The notes under the pieces are model-generated. The model did no database searches. It was not told the origin of the DNA and saw nothing but the letters and a program-made list of their open reading frames with translations. A stretch of 22,364 bases of DNA from a virus. Numbering within the stretch: the first letter of the stretch is position 1; the number at the start of each line of letters is the position of its first letter. The position numbers and the translations under genes are program-made. The stretch lies in IMG/VR virus record IMGVR_UViG_3300027861_001552, positions 1-22,364 of that record. One strand, given 5' to 3'. Below are positions 16,353-22,294 of this stretch, piece after piece.

Positions 16353-18127
16353 TATGCTAATCCAAAAGCAGCAGCCATATCTGGCGGTGGTCCCTGTGGA
16401 GCTTGCATCATTTGTTGTTGTTGTATTAATGCCATTTGCTCTGGAGACATCTGTGGTTCTTCTGGAGTATAAAATTGTTTTAGTATTTCTGTCATAGCGT
16501 TTGGATTTTCATATATAGCTATAACTGCCATTGTGGCTTGTGGGTCTCCTTCTGCTGACCTAGCAAGAACACTATCAAATAAAACATTTTCAGCTTTATT
16601 CTTACGTATACGTTCTTGTACTTTGCCTACATTCTCAAGACCATCAATATTATCTTGTAAAGTTTCTGTATCAATAATACCTGCTTGTACTAATTGCAAA
16701 CCTGTAACTATTTTTTGTGGCTCATCAAATCCTGCCATAACACCGTAGATACGTCTTGTTCTATGGTCTCCACCTATATCACTAAGTGGTTTATAGTTTT
16801 CTGAAAAAGATGTTCCGTTAAAATAACCTGCCATAGGTTTACTTTGTGTACCTGTTTCTACAGCAAGTACTTCATCTAGTTCTAATCTTTTAGAATCCAT
16901 TTCTGATATACCGACTTTTATAATCTCTCTATATTCATTAATCATTAATGACATAGATGAATTAAGTTCTGCAAGACCTGCACCAGTAGTTACACTAGAA
17001 GGAGACTGTGCATCATCAGTTACTGGATAACCACCAACTAATCTAAGCTGTCTTTCTAATCTATCTACTTGTTGAAATAATTGATAAGGTATGTTATTTG
17101 CAGGTTTAGATACTTGTGTACCCGGAGCTAAATAGTTAACAGCAAATCTACCTTTACGATATTGTCCACTCTCTAACTCACCAGAAATATTTGTTTCTGT
17201 AAATACACTATCTTCCATTGCAATAGCAGACATAATATTTATCTTTGCCATCATGGACATTAAACCTATTGTGTGGTCGTATTGACCTTTAAGTTCGTCA
17301 AAACTAAATCGTTTCATAAATACAAACGGTGTTGTACTTAGTGTGTTAGGTATATAATCAAAAAGTTGTCTTGTTTCTGGATATACAATGTATGTACCAG
17401 TTATGTCATAGTATTCAATTATACTTACACCTTGACCTGTATTATCTTCCCAATCACCATCTTGTGTTGAATCTGTATATCCAATAAGAGATGTACTTGT
17501 GTTAGGAGACCCTTTAGGTTTATTAGGTTTTAAAATAACATTTTTATATTCAGGATATATTTGTGCAAGTTTCCATCTAGGTACACTTCTTAATACTGCT
17601 AGTTCTTGTGGTTTTTGGTCTGGACCAAAGTTACCCGGATATGTGTCATAGGGGTCACGTAGTTCTGCAGTAGGATACAAGAAACCATTCTTATCTTGTT
17701 TGTGTGTAATAATCCATGCACAATAACCATAACCCGGTAACCATCTAGCAGCTTGTGCTAACTGTAAGTTAAGTCTTTGCTTCTCATCATAGGAAGCAAC
17801 TATTCTTTCTAGCTTATCAGCACGTTTTCTAGCACGGTCACTATCGTTATTGTTCATTAAATCTACACGTATGTTAGGTACACCAGATATTTTTTGTGCA
17901 AGTCTGTCAATACCAGACTGCAATAAGTTTGGTGCAGGAAGTAAATCTGAATCAGCAGTATCCATTTGATTACCTAATAATGCTTTAATACCATCAGCAC
18001 CACCATTAAGGATTGCTCTTATTCTATATTTATTAGTTTGTCTATTGCTAGAAGAACCACCTGCGACTAATTCTTGCGCAGCATCTATGATTTCTTCAGC
18101 AGATTTTTTATCTAAATTTATTGCCAT
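16352..18127 (-). CDS. Portal protein, 591 aa
   Basis: The protein of 591 aa lies directly after the terminase and has the size of SPP1 gp6-like portals. The N-terminal part (NKYRIRAILNGGADGIKALLG; LPAPNLLQSGIDRLAQKISGVPNIRVDL) and RWLPGYGYCAWIITHKQDKNGFLYPTAELRDPYDTYPG match the usual portal sequence of a clip/wing region followed by a Y-P/D-P-rich loop. Residues about 285-330 (MSMMAKINIMSAIAMEDSVF) and the long helical part around 380-430 fit the stem and crown. The C-terminus is Gln/Met/Pro-rich and disordered. It forms the ring through which DNA enters and leaves the head, and docks the terminase. The start overlaps the terminase stop by 10 bp. It has one cysteine (Cys136). Confidence 0.85.
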   Translation of the reverse strand: MAINLDKKSAEEIIDAAQELVAGGSSSNRQTNKYRIRAILNGGADGIKALLGNQMDTADSDLLPAPNLLQSGIDRLAQKISGVPNIRVDLMNNNDSDRARKRADKLERIVASYDEKQRLNLQLAQAARWLPGYGYCAWIITHKQDKNGFLYPTAELRDPYDTYPGNFGPDQKPQELAVLRSVPRWKLAQIYPEYKNVILKPNKPKGSPNTSTSLIGYTDSTQDGDWEDNTGQGVSIIEYYDITGTYIVYPETRQLFDYIPNTLSTTPFVFMKRFSFDELKGQYDHTIGLMSMMAKINIMSAIAMEDSVFTETNISGELESGQYRKGRFAVNYLAPGTQVSKPANNIPYQLFQQVDRLERQLRLVGGYPVTDDAQSPSSVTTGAGLAELNSSMSLMINEYREIIKVGISEMDSKRLELDEVLAVETGTQSKPMAGYFNGTSFSENYKPLSDIGGDHRTRRIYGVMAGFDEPQKIVTGLQLVQAGIIDTETLQDNIDGLENVGKVQERIRKNKAENVLFDSVLARSAEGDPQATMAVIAIYENPNAMTEILKQFYTPEEPQMSPEQMALIQQQQMMQAPQGPPPDMAAAFGLA

Positions 18128-20010
18128 GGTGCATCATTCATATCAGTAACATTATAACCAGTAAAACTTGGTTTGTATTCCATTCCAACTTCTGCTAAGT
18201 GTTCTTTCTGTACTCGTCTAAATACTTTCATTGGGAACCAACTAGACATAACAATATCAGTCTTATGTTTATTCCTACTAGAAACAGGTTTACCATCAAA
18301 GTATACTAACTGTCTTTTGTAACTATCTATTTTAGCTTGACTTTCGGCATTGCCATAGGGTAAATGTATTTTATTTGCCTCAAACAATTCTGACATAGCA
18401 CCTACACCATAAAGTGGGTCATGTTTGTTTTTTCCTGTTAAGTGTCCTTGTAATAGAATACCTGTACGTAATACAAACTCTTTGATGTTTTCGTCTTGAC
18501 GTATAGCAGTCTGAAAACCGTTTTCTTCAATAATCCAATGTGCTAAGTCATACTTGTGATACCAGTCAGAGATAACTTGTGCAGCTGCTCTAACACCACC
18601 ACCTTTTTGATTATCTATATCTATACAATATAATTCTGAGTTAAACGTATCTATACCCCAAAGAAATGCAGCTTGATATCCTGAACTAGAAGGGTCAAGA
18701 CCTGCAACAAGTTGTAATTGTTTAGGTATTTCGCCAACAACTAATTCTTGTCTTTTACAAGCGTCAATAGCATCAGGACTAAATATTTGTGTGCCTTCTA
18801 CATAAGACTGATTAAAGTACACCATTTCAAATATCTGTTTACCACCTGTAGTTTCTGCTGCACGTAATCGTGACATCAACCATTTATGTGTACGCTTACC
18901 TTCCCATAACATACAATCAGTATGTTCTTCATCACTAGCTTCAGGTAGTTGACAAGTCAAATCATGTGCTGTCTCTACTATGCTTTCAAATGCTTCGTTG
19001 TTAAGTAAGTGATGATACAAGTCATCAGGATGCTGTCGTGAACCAATTACAACTACAGCTGTGTGTTCCTCTTTACGACTAGAGAGTGTTGTAGTCCACC
19101 ATTGTCTAGTGTTTTCTCTAGCACCGGGTTGCATTGTAGTTTGATGGTCTTCAATGTCATCTGCAATTATTAGGTCACAGTCACGAGAAAGTATCTTTCC
19201 ACCCTTACCAACTGCAACCATTGTCGGTGATTTAATACCCGGAACTGTTCTTGTACCTACAGTAAACTGATTGCTAGCCCACATCTTACCTGACCTATTG
19301 TCTGGTTTAAATGATTTGCCGGGTTCACAGAAATCTTCTTGTAATTGTTCATTACTTTCTAGTTGGTCAAGTACAGCAGATACAGCGTTCTTAGCTATGT
19401 CCTCGTTACCACCTACCCACATAATCCTAGTGTTAGGGTTCTTACATATTTGATAGACGGCAAAGTGTATTAACAGTTCTGTCTTACCATGACGTGGCGG
19501 AGACAGTACTAACAGTTCGCCCCCCTCGTCTATAGACTTAAGTATCTTGTTTATCCAGTTCTCATGAAAGTTTGCAGTCTCATACTTCTCTCCTGTTTCT
19601 GTAGCAAAGTACTTGTTGCGAAACGTAGAAAAATTTTCTAATGCTTGTTCTGCCTCCTGTGGCACAGACCAACCTTCCGCATCTAATTTGTTCTGCAAAT
19701 CAATCTGGTAAGCAGCATTCATCTTAGAAACAGTAGCAATAGGGCAACCAAGGGCTTCGGCAGCTTTAGTGGCAGTTAGCTCACCATTCATGACTAAGTC
19801 AGCTAAACCTTTATCTATGTACTCGTTATAGTATTTGCCCTTCATAGGAGTAAGTGCAGAGTATTTACTGTTTATAGGTTTATCCTGCTTCTTATTATGT
19901 CTGTACTCCCTCATGTATTGCTTACGTTGACAAGGAGCAGAGCAATATTTTGATTTACCGGCTGTTAAACGTTTCCTACAATTAGTAGCGTGACATATCT
20001 TTTTAGACAT
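18118..20010 (-). CDS. terL: Terminase large subunit with N-terminal zinc-finger and helix-turn-helix extension, 630 aa
   Basis: This is the ATP-driven DNA packaging motor and nuclease. Walker A is SPPRHGKT at 170-177, Walker B is LIIADDIED around 280-288, and a coupling motif IGSRQHPDDL lies at 322-331. The C-terminal RNase-H-like nuclease shows GLDPSSSG (Asp439), the CIDID strand (462-466), an acidic IIEENG (493-498) and HKTDIVMS (Asp585). Before the ATPase there is an unusual ~110-residue extension. It has four cysteines at 6, 11, 23 and 27 (C-x4-C-x11-C-x3-C), a basic stretch, and a helix-turn-helix-like segment (LADLVMNGELTATKAAEALGCPIATVSKM, 69-97). This may supply the DNA recognition usually given by the small subunit, which is not seen in the window. 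The start is at 20010, preceded by AGGAAT and by a good promoter. Confidence 0.9.
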   Translation of the reverse strand: MSKKICHATNCRKRLTAGKSKYCSAPCQRKQYMREYRHNKKQDKPINSKYSALTPMKGKYYNEYIDKGLADLVMNGELTATKAAEALGCPIATVSKMNAAYQIDLQNKLDAEGWSVPQEAEQALENFSTFRNKYFATETGEKYETANFHENWINKILKSIDEGGELLVLSPPRHGKTELLIHFAVYQICKNPNTRIMWVGGNEDIAKNAVSAVLDQLESNEQLQEDFCEPGKSFKPDNRSGKMWASNQFTVGTRTVPGIKSPTMVAVGKGGKILSRDCDLIIADDIEDHQTTMQPGARENTRQWWTTTLSSRKEEHTAVVVIGSRQHPDDLYHHLLNNEAFESIVETAHDLTCQLPEASDEEHTDCMLWEGKRTHKWLMSRLRAAETTGGKQIFEMVYFNQSYVEGTQIFSPDAIDACKRQELVVGEIPKQLQLVAGLDPSSSGYQAAFLWGIDTFNSELYCIDIDNQKGGGVRAAAQVISDWYHKYDLAHWIIEENGFQTAIRQDENIKEFVLRTGILLQGHLTGKNKHDPLYGVGAMSELFEANKIHLPYGNAESQAKIDSYKRQLVYFDGKPVSSRNKHKTDIVMSSWFPMKVFRRVQKEHLAEVGMEYKPSFTGYNVTDMNDAPWQ

Positions 20011-20048
20011 ATATTCCTATGCTTTTTGTAAATGTTTGTGTAATGATA

Positions 20049-20077
20049 ATTATATGGTAACATACTAATAATTACAA
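20049..20077 (-). promoter_or_regulatory. Late-operon promoter upstream of terminase
   Basis: On the minus strand TTGTAA (20077-20072) and TATAAT (20054-20049) are separated by exactly 17 bp. The -10 box is a perfect match and the -35 box matches four of six bases. Transcription would begin near 20042, about 30 bases before the terminase ATG. This is the best sigma70-like promoter I see in the window; a host polymerase could use it unless a phage regulator blocks it. Confidence 0.6.
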
Positions 20078-20323
20078 ACATAGAAACCCATTAATTAGTT
20101 ACAAGTAAAGTAGTAATCGGGATACTGAAAGTCTGGAATCGGTCAAACGATAACGTAGTAACGCAAACCAGATACTCAAGGACTAGCTAAAAGTTTCTAT
20201 CAAAGCTTGCTTTTTTTATTAGCCCGCTATATCCAAAACCCCTTTAGTTACAACGTTTTACTAGTATATTTTTTTCTACTTACATATATATACAGGGGGG
20301 TGGCACATTAACATGTGTGGGTC

Positions 20324-20359
20324 ATACGTATACACATAGACACGTATCGTGTAGGTGTA
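20324..20359. promoter_or_regulatory. Dyad-symmetry cluster, candidate operator
   Basis: ATACGTAT (20324-20331) is a perfect 8-bp palindrome. It is followed by ACACG (20340-20344), TAT, and CGTGT (20348-20352). The second dyad extends imperfectly outward: TACAC at 20331-20335 faces GTGTA at 20355-20359. ACATGT palindromes flank it at 20311-20316 and 20363-20368. Such dense symmetry in a divergent region suggests repressor or activator binding. The symmetry is seen directly; the function is inferred. Confidence 0.35.
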
Positions 20360-20415
20360 TGGACATGTATAGTTACTGTGAAGTGTCTTATGATTCTAAG
20401 TTACACAATATACAT

Positions 20416-20580
20416 ACTAGATATGGTAGTACGTTAATTAAATACCCCTATATGTAGTTAAGTTAACTTCTTCTAAAGAGATATGAACTCTTAGATACTT
20501 AGTAGGTAGTTAGGGGAAACACCACTAGATATGGTATGCACTAGATGTAGTGTCATCGGCAACAACCACTAGATGAGGTA
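20416..20580 (+). repeat. Four dispersed ACTAGAT repeats upstream of the small-gene array
   Basis: Copies lie at 20416-20428 (ACTAGATATGGTA), 20524-20536 (same), 20540-20550 (ACTAGATGTAG) and 20568-20580 (ACTAGATGAGGTA). The second and fourth extend to ACCACTAGAT..GGTA over 16 bp with two mismatches (20521-20536, 20565-20580). The third sits in a small dyad, CACTA (20539-20543) and TAGTG (20548-20552). The arrangement looks like a cluster of protein binding sites just before the first small gene. Confidence 0.5.
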
Positions 20581-20612
20581 GGGGAGAGCTGTGCCTTGAG
20601 GGGGAGATAATA

Positions 20613-20649
20613 GTATTTAACCCCTTACTAAAGTAAGGGGATTAAATAC
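20613..20649 (+). repeat. Intergenic palindromic repeat, copy 1
   Basis: The inner stem CCCCTTAC/GTAAGGGG encloses the loop TAAA. The outer stem is GTATTTAA/TTAAATAC, with one bulged A between the two stems on the 3' arm. No U-run follows, so it is not a standard terminator. It lies 25 bases before the ATG of the 107-aa gene at 20675. Confidence 0.75.
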
Positions 20650-20674
20650 ATTAGTCCTGTTGAGAGGAGCCGAG

Positions 20675-20998
20675 ATGAAAATTGATACAAAAATCATGGA
20701 TAAAGACAAATTCTTTGACAGAGGTTATGAATGTAAATGTGACAACCCTATGGTTGACGCAGGTTACGAGAACACCTACTTGTCTTTTAACTCTTTTATA
20801 GAGTTATATGACGGCGAAGTTGTCTCCGACATCATTCATTTACTCGTATGTCCTACTAAAGACTGTCACGTGTGGAATACGTCACTCATAATGCCTTACG
20901 CAATAGACGGCGAAATTGAGTTGTTTTCTACGGGGCAGGACGATGTAGGTTTTTCTTATGAACATAGTTCATTAGTGCCGAAAGGGTTGAAGTTTTAG
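20675..20998 (+). CDS. Small cysteine-containing early protein, 107 aa, function unknown
   Basis: This reading frame could begin at a TTG 15 bases earlier, but the ATG at 20675 is chosen. It is preceded at 5 bases by GGAG in AGGAGCCGAG, a leader shared with the next two genes. The 107-aa product has Cys20 and Cys22 (YECKCDNP) and Cys59 and Cys64 (LLVCPTKDC), which could form one zinc site joining a beta-rich fold (LSFNSFIELYDGEVVSDIIHLLVCP). There is no membrane segment or signal peptide. I do not recognise a family. The stop codon TAG shares its G with the first base of hairpin repeat copy 2. It is likely an early gene that modifies the host or controls expression, by context only. Confidence 0.7.
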   Translation: MKIDTKIMDKDKFFDRGYECKCDNPMVDAGYENTYLSFNSFIELYDGEVVSDIIHLLVCPTKDCHVWNTSLIMPYAIDGEIELFSTGQDDVGFSYEHSSLVPKGLKF

Positions 20999-21036
20999 GG
21001 TATTTAACCCCTTACGTAGTAAGGGGATTAAATCCC
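20998..21036 (+). repeat. Intergenic palindromic repeat, copy 2
   Basis: The inner stem CCCCTTAC/GTAAGGGG has loop GTA. The outer stem is GGG+ATTTAA paired with TTAAAT+CCC, with a bulged T on the 5' arm and the conserved bulged A on the 3' arm. It begins at the last base of the upstream stop codon and ends 25 bases before the next ATG. Confidence 0.75.
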
Positions 21037-21061
21037 TATAAGAGAGAGAGAGGAGCCGAGA

Positions 21062-21235
21062 ATGGTTTGTGAGAATTTTGAGAGTTGTGGAAACTTCCTA
21101 TATAACTTTGACTGTTCAATAAACATTGATGACGGTAATTTTATTAGAAGTAAATATTATTGTCCTAGTTGTTATAGACAAATAAACGTTGACTTAGCAA
21201 ACGATGAACTATTGGTTGCCGAGCAAGAAAGTTAG
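21062..21235 (+). CDS. Small zinc-ribbon-like protein, 57 aa
   Basis: The frame runs from ATG at 21062 to TAG at 21233-21235. It is supported by the AGGAGCCGAGA leader shared with its neighbours and by its fit between two hairpin repeats. The 57-aa product begins MVCENFESCGNFLYNFDC and continues to KYYCPSCYRQINVDL. Cys3, Cys9, Cys34 and Cys37 could bind one zinc ion as a short ribbon, with Cys18 as an extra. The rest is acidic. A role in binding nucleic acid or a host protein is possible, but no specific family is recognised. The stop codon overlaps the first base of repeat copy 3. Confidence 0.7.
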   Translation: MVCENFESCGNFLYNFDCSINIDDGNFIRSKYYCPSCYRQINVDLANDELLVAEQES

Positions 21236-21274
21236 GGTATTTAACCCCCTACTAAAGTAGGGGGATTAAATCCC
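21235..21274 (+). repeat. Intergenic palindromic repeat, copy 3
   Basis: The inner stem is CCCCCTAC/GTAGGGGG, a paired change relative to copies 1 and 2 that keeps the stem intact. The loop is TAAA. The outer arms are GGGTATTTAA and TTAAATCCC with the bulged A kept. It ends 20 bases before the ATG at 21295 and is followed, like copy 2, by TATAAGAGA. Confidence 0.75.
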
Positions 21275-21294
21275 TATAAGAGAAAGGAGCCGAA

Positions 21295-21501
21295 ATGGGC
21301 TTGTCTGAAGAAGAAAAAAATAAAATCATGCAACAACGTGCTAAACAGTACCTTGAAAGTAATGATGACGATACTACGTCCATACGTGATGACATAAAAG
21401 ATGTTGTAGAAACAACACTTGGTGTATGTAGTGCGAGTGAGGATATTATCCAAAACGTATTGCTTACAATTGAAAATCACTATGGCGAAATTGACGGTTA
21501 G
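21295..21501 (+). CDS. Small acidic helical early protein, 68 aa, function unknown
   Basis: The ATG at 21295 is preceded at 5 bases by GGAG in AAAGGAGCCGAA, the leader common to the three genes of this array. The 68-aa product starts MGLSEEEKNKIMQQRAKQYLESNDDD and continues RDDIKDVVETTLGV and EDIIQNVLLTIENHYGEIDG. It is acidic and probably two or three helices, with one cysteine. There is no membrane segment and no recognised domain. Small acidic helical proteins encoded early by phages often bind and inhibit host proteins, but nothing in the sequence shows a target. It is flanked by repeat copies 3 and 4, which gives it the same cassette layout as the two genes before it. Confidence 0.7.
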   Translation: MGLSEEEKNKIMQQRAKQYLESNDDDTTSIRDDIKDVVETTLGVCSASEDIIQNVLLTIENHYGEIDG

Positions 21502-21514
21502 CCGACAACATATA

Positions 21515-21551
21515 GTATTTAACCCCTTAACGAGTTAAGGGGATTAAATAC
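21515..21551 (+). repeat. Intergenic palindromic repeat, copy 4
   Basis: The inner stem is CCCCTTAA/TTAAGGGG with loop CGAG. The last pair of the stem differs from copies 1-3 on both arms, so pairing is kept. The outer arms are GTATTTAA and TTAAATAC, as in copy 1, with the bulged A. It closes the three-gene array; no gene with the shared leader follows. Confidence 0.75.
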
Positions 21552-21604
21552 ATATCCCCCCTGAAAAAACAAAGCATGAACCCATTGTGGTGGAGCGATG
21601 AAGT

Positions 21605-21666
21605 AGATATCCGATATCTCACCTACTGTGTGTAGGTTGACGTTCTCTTGTATGTGAGAGCGTCAA
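21605..21666 (+). promoter_or_regulatory. Three adjacent stem-loops upstream of the second 107-aa gene
   Basis: AGATAT/ATATCT (21605-21619, loop CCG), ACCTAC/GTAGGT (21621-21637, loop TGTGT) and TTGACGTTCTC/GAGAGCGTCAA (21637-21666, 8-base loop, one G-T pair) follow one another almost without a gap. No U-run follows. They form the leader of the gene at 21701 and may act on its mRNA or as binding sites. Symmetry is seen; function is not known. Confidence 0.45.
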
Positions 21667-21700
21667 AGTACACATAACACATACGAAAAGGAGTTCAGAA

Positions 21701-22024
21701 ATGAGCAAATTGATAAATACAGATACGACAACCGTATACAACGTTCGTAAGGACGATAATACGCCAATCAAAGGATACTTCATTGTCAAAGACAATGAAA
21801 ACAAGGAATACTTTGTATCCAACGTGCAGGTAGCAGACATAAACGAGTTAACAGGTGAAAATACTGTTTCTCATATGACTAAAAACTACACAGACGCACA
21901 AGATATGGTTAAATTGATGGGTGCAGACGCTACACTCAAGTACATTACCCCTGAGGGATTGACTGCAATCCGTTCAGCTAGAGGTAAAAAAGCTTGGGCG
22001 AAGAAAAAAGCACTTGTAAGCTAG
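21701..22024 (+). CDS. Early protein, 107 aa, function unknown
   Basis: The ATG at 21701 has AAGGAG seven bases upstream, the best ribosome binding site among the rightward genes outside the array. The 107-aa product opens with a beta-rich half (TTVYNVRKDDNTPIKGYFIVKDNENKEYFVSNVQVADINEL) and ends in a helical, strongly basic tail (AIRSARGKKAWAKKKALVS). The basic C-terminus could bind DNA or RNA. There is no cysteine, signal peptide or membrane segment. I recognise no family. It is preceded by three stem-loops and followed by a stem-loop at 22036-22059. The use of a full SD and a longer leader suggests it is strongly expressed. Confidence 0.7.
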   Translation: MSKLINTDTTTVYNVRKDDNTPIKGYFIVKDNENKEYFVSNVQVADINELTGENTVSHMTKNYTDAQDMVKLMGADATLKYITPEGLTAIRSARGKKAWAKKKALVS

Positions 22025-22035
22025 TAATTATCTCG

Positions 22036-22059
22036 CACACCCTCGTAAATGGGGGTGTG
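22036..22059 (+). terminator. Stem-loop after the 107-aa gene, possible attenuator
   Basis: CACACCC (22036-22042) pairs with GGGTGTG (22053-22059) around a 10-base loop, starting 12 bases after the stop codon. The following bases are TAGGATACTT, not a U-run, so efficient intrinsic termination is doubtful. It could stabilise the upstream mRNA end. Confidence 0.4.
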
Positions 22060-22062
22060 TAG

Positions 22063-22080
22063 GATACTTATAAGAGTATC
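22063..22080 (+). promoter_or_regulatory. 18-bp inverted repeat before the 46-aa gene, copy 1
   Basis: GATACT and AGTATC flank TATAAG. The same element, with one base changed in the spacer, stands before the next gene, and in both cases it ends exactly 12 bases before the ATG. Both a DNA operator and an RNA hairpin controlling ribosome access are possible. Confidence 0.55.
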
Positions 22081-22092
22081 AGATAGGATATT

Positions 22093-22233
22093 ATGAAAAA
22101 ATTATATAGAGCTTATCGTTTACGTAGATTAATACGTGCAATAAATAAACCATACAAGTACATGACTACTCGTGAAAGAGAAAGACATGAACTAAATGTA
22201 TACAATAAATTAAAGCAAGATATTTATTTGTAA
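22093..22233 (+). CDS. Small basic protein, 46 aa, function unknown
   Basis: The frame from ATG 22093 to TAA 22231-22233 encodes 46 aa. It is supported by AGGA four bases upstream and by the shared 18-bp inverted repeat in its leader. The product is very basic in its first half (MKKLYRAYRLRRLIRAINKPYKYM) and ends with a charged helix (RERERHELNVYNKLKQDIYL). It is likely helical and able to bind nucleic acid, but it is too short for a family call. Codon choice is AT-rich like the neighbours. It may be co-transcribed with the partial gene that follows. Confidence 0.55.
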   Translation: MKKLYRAYRLRRLIRAINKPYKYMTTRERERHELNVYNKLKQDIYL

Positions 22234-22234
22234 A

Positions 22235-22264
22235 TATCTAACTGCCCATGTATGTGGGTAGATA
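22235..22264 (+). terminator. Stem-loop after the 46-aa gene, possible attenuator
   Basis: TATCTA (22235-22240) pairs with TAGATA (22259-22264), and CCCA (22045-type inner arm at 22245-22248) pairs with TGGG (22255-22258), leaving ACTG unpaired on the 5' side. It directly follows the stop codon and directly precedes the second GATACT element, the same order as in the previous intergenic gap. Confidence 0.4.
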
Positions 22265-22282
22265 GATACTTATGAGAGTATC
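22265..22282 (+). promoter_or_regulatory. 18-bp inverted repeat before the partial gene, copy 2
   Basis: GATACT and AGTATC flank TATGAG, differing from copy 1 in a single base of the spacer. It ends 12 bases before the ATG at 22295, the same distance as in copy 1. Preservation of both arms and of the distance argues for function. Confidence 0.55.
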
Positions 22283-22294
22283 GGAAAGGTTATT

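Larger units (their letters stand above)
20011..20674. other. Divergent non-coding control region
   Basis: These 664 bases separate the leftward late operon from the rightward small genes and contain no convincing reading frame. They hold the late promoter (20049-20077), a short stem next to a seven-T run (around 20205-20217), a G6 run at 20295-20300, a cluster of dyads at 20311-20368, palindromes AAGTTAACTT (20460-20469) and TTAATTAA (20434-20441), four ACTAGAT repeats (20416-20580), and the first hairpin repeat (20613-20649). No tRNA-like cloverleaf was found in 20086-20200. A clear sigma70 promoter for the rightward genes was not found. Confidence 0.6.

Noticed and set aside
20091-20200. 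Possible tRNA in the divergent region
   Set aside because: I could not form an acceptor stem, a T-arm with a GTTCGA-type loop, or a CCA-proximal end in either direction.
20660-20674. TTG start giving the 107-aa protein five extra residues
   Set aside because: It would place the AGGAGCCGA leader, shared with two neighbours where it precedes the start codon, inside the gene.
20613-21551. Four regular repeats read as a CRISPR array
   Set aside because: The units between repeats are 190-350 bases long, differ in length and contain genes with ribosome binding sites. CRISPR spacers are short and uniform, and no cas gene is present.
21576-21635. 19-codon plus-strand frame starting MNPLWWSDEVD after repeat copy 4
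   Set aside because: It has no ribosome binding site, runs through two stem-loops and is too short to support on its own. A leader peptide cannot be excluded but nothing favours it.
21274-21840. Two minus-strand frames (68 and 73 codons) opposite the small rightward genes
   Set aside because: The plus-strand genes have good ribosome binding sites and shared leaders. The minus-strand products are Phe/Leu/Ser-rich and have no supporting signal.
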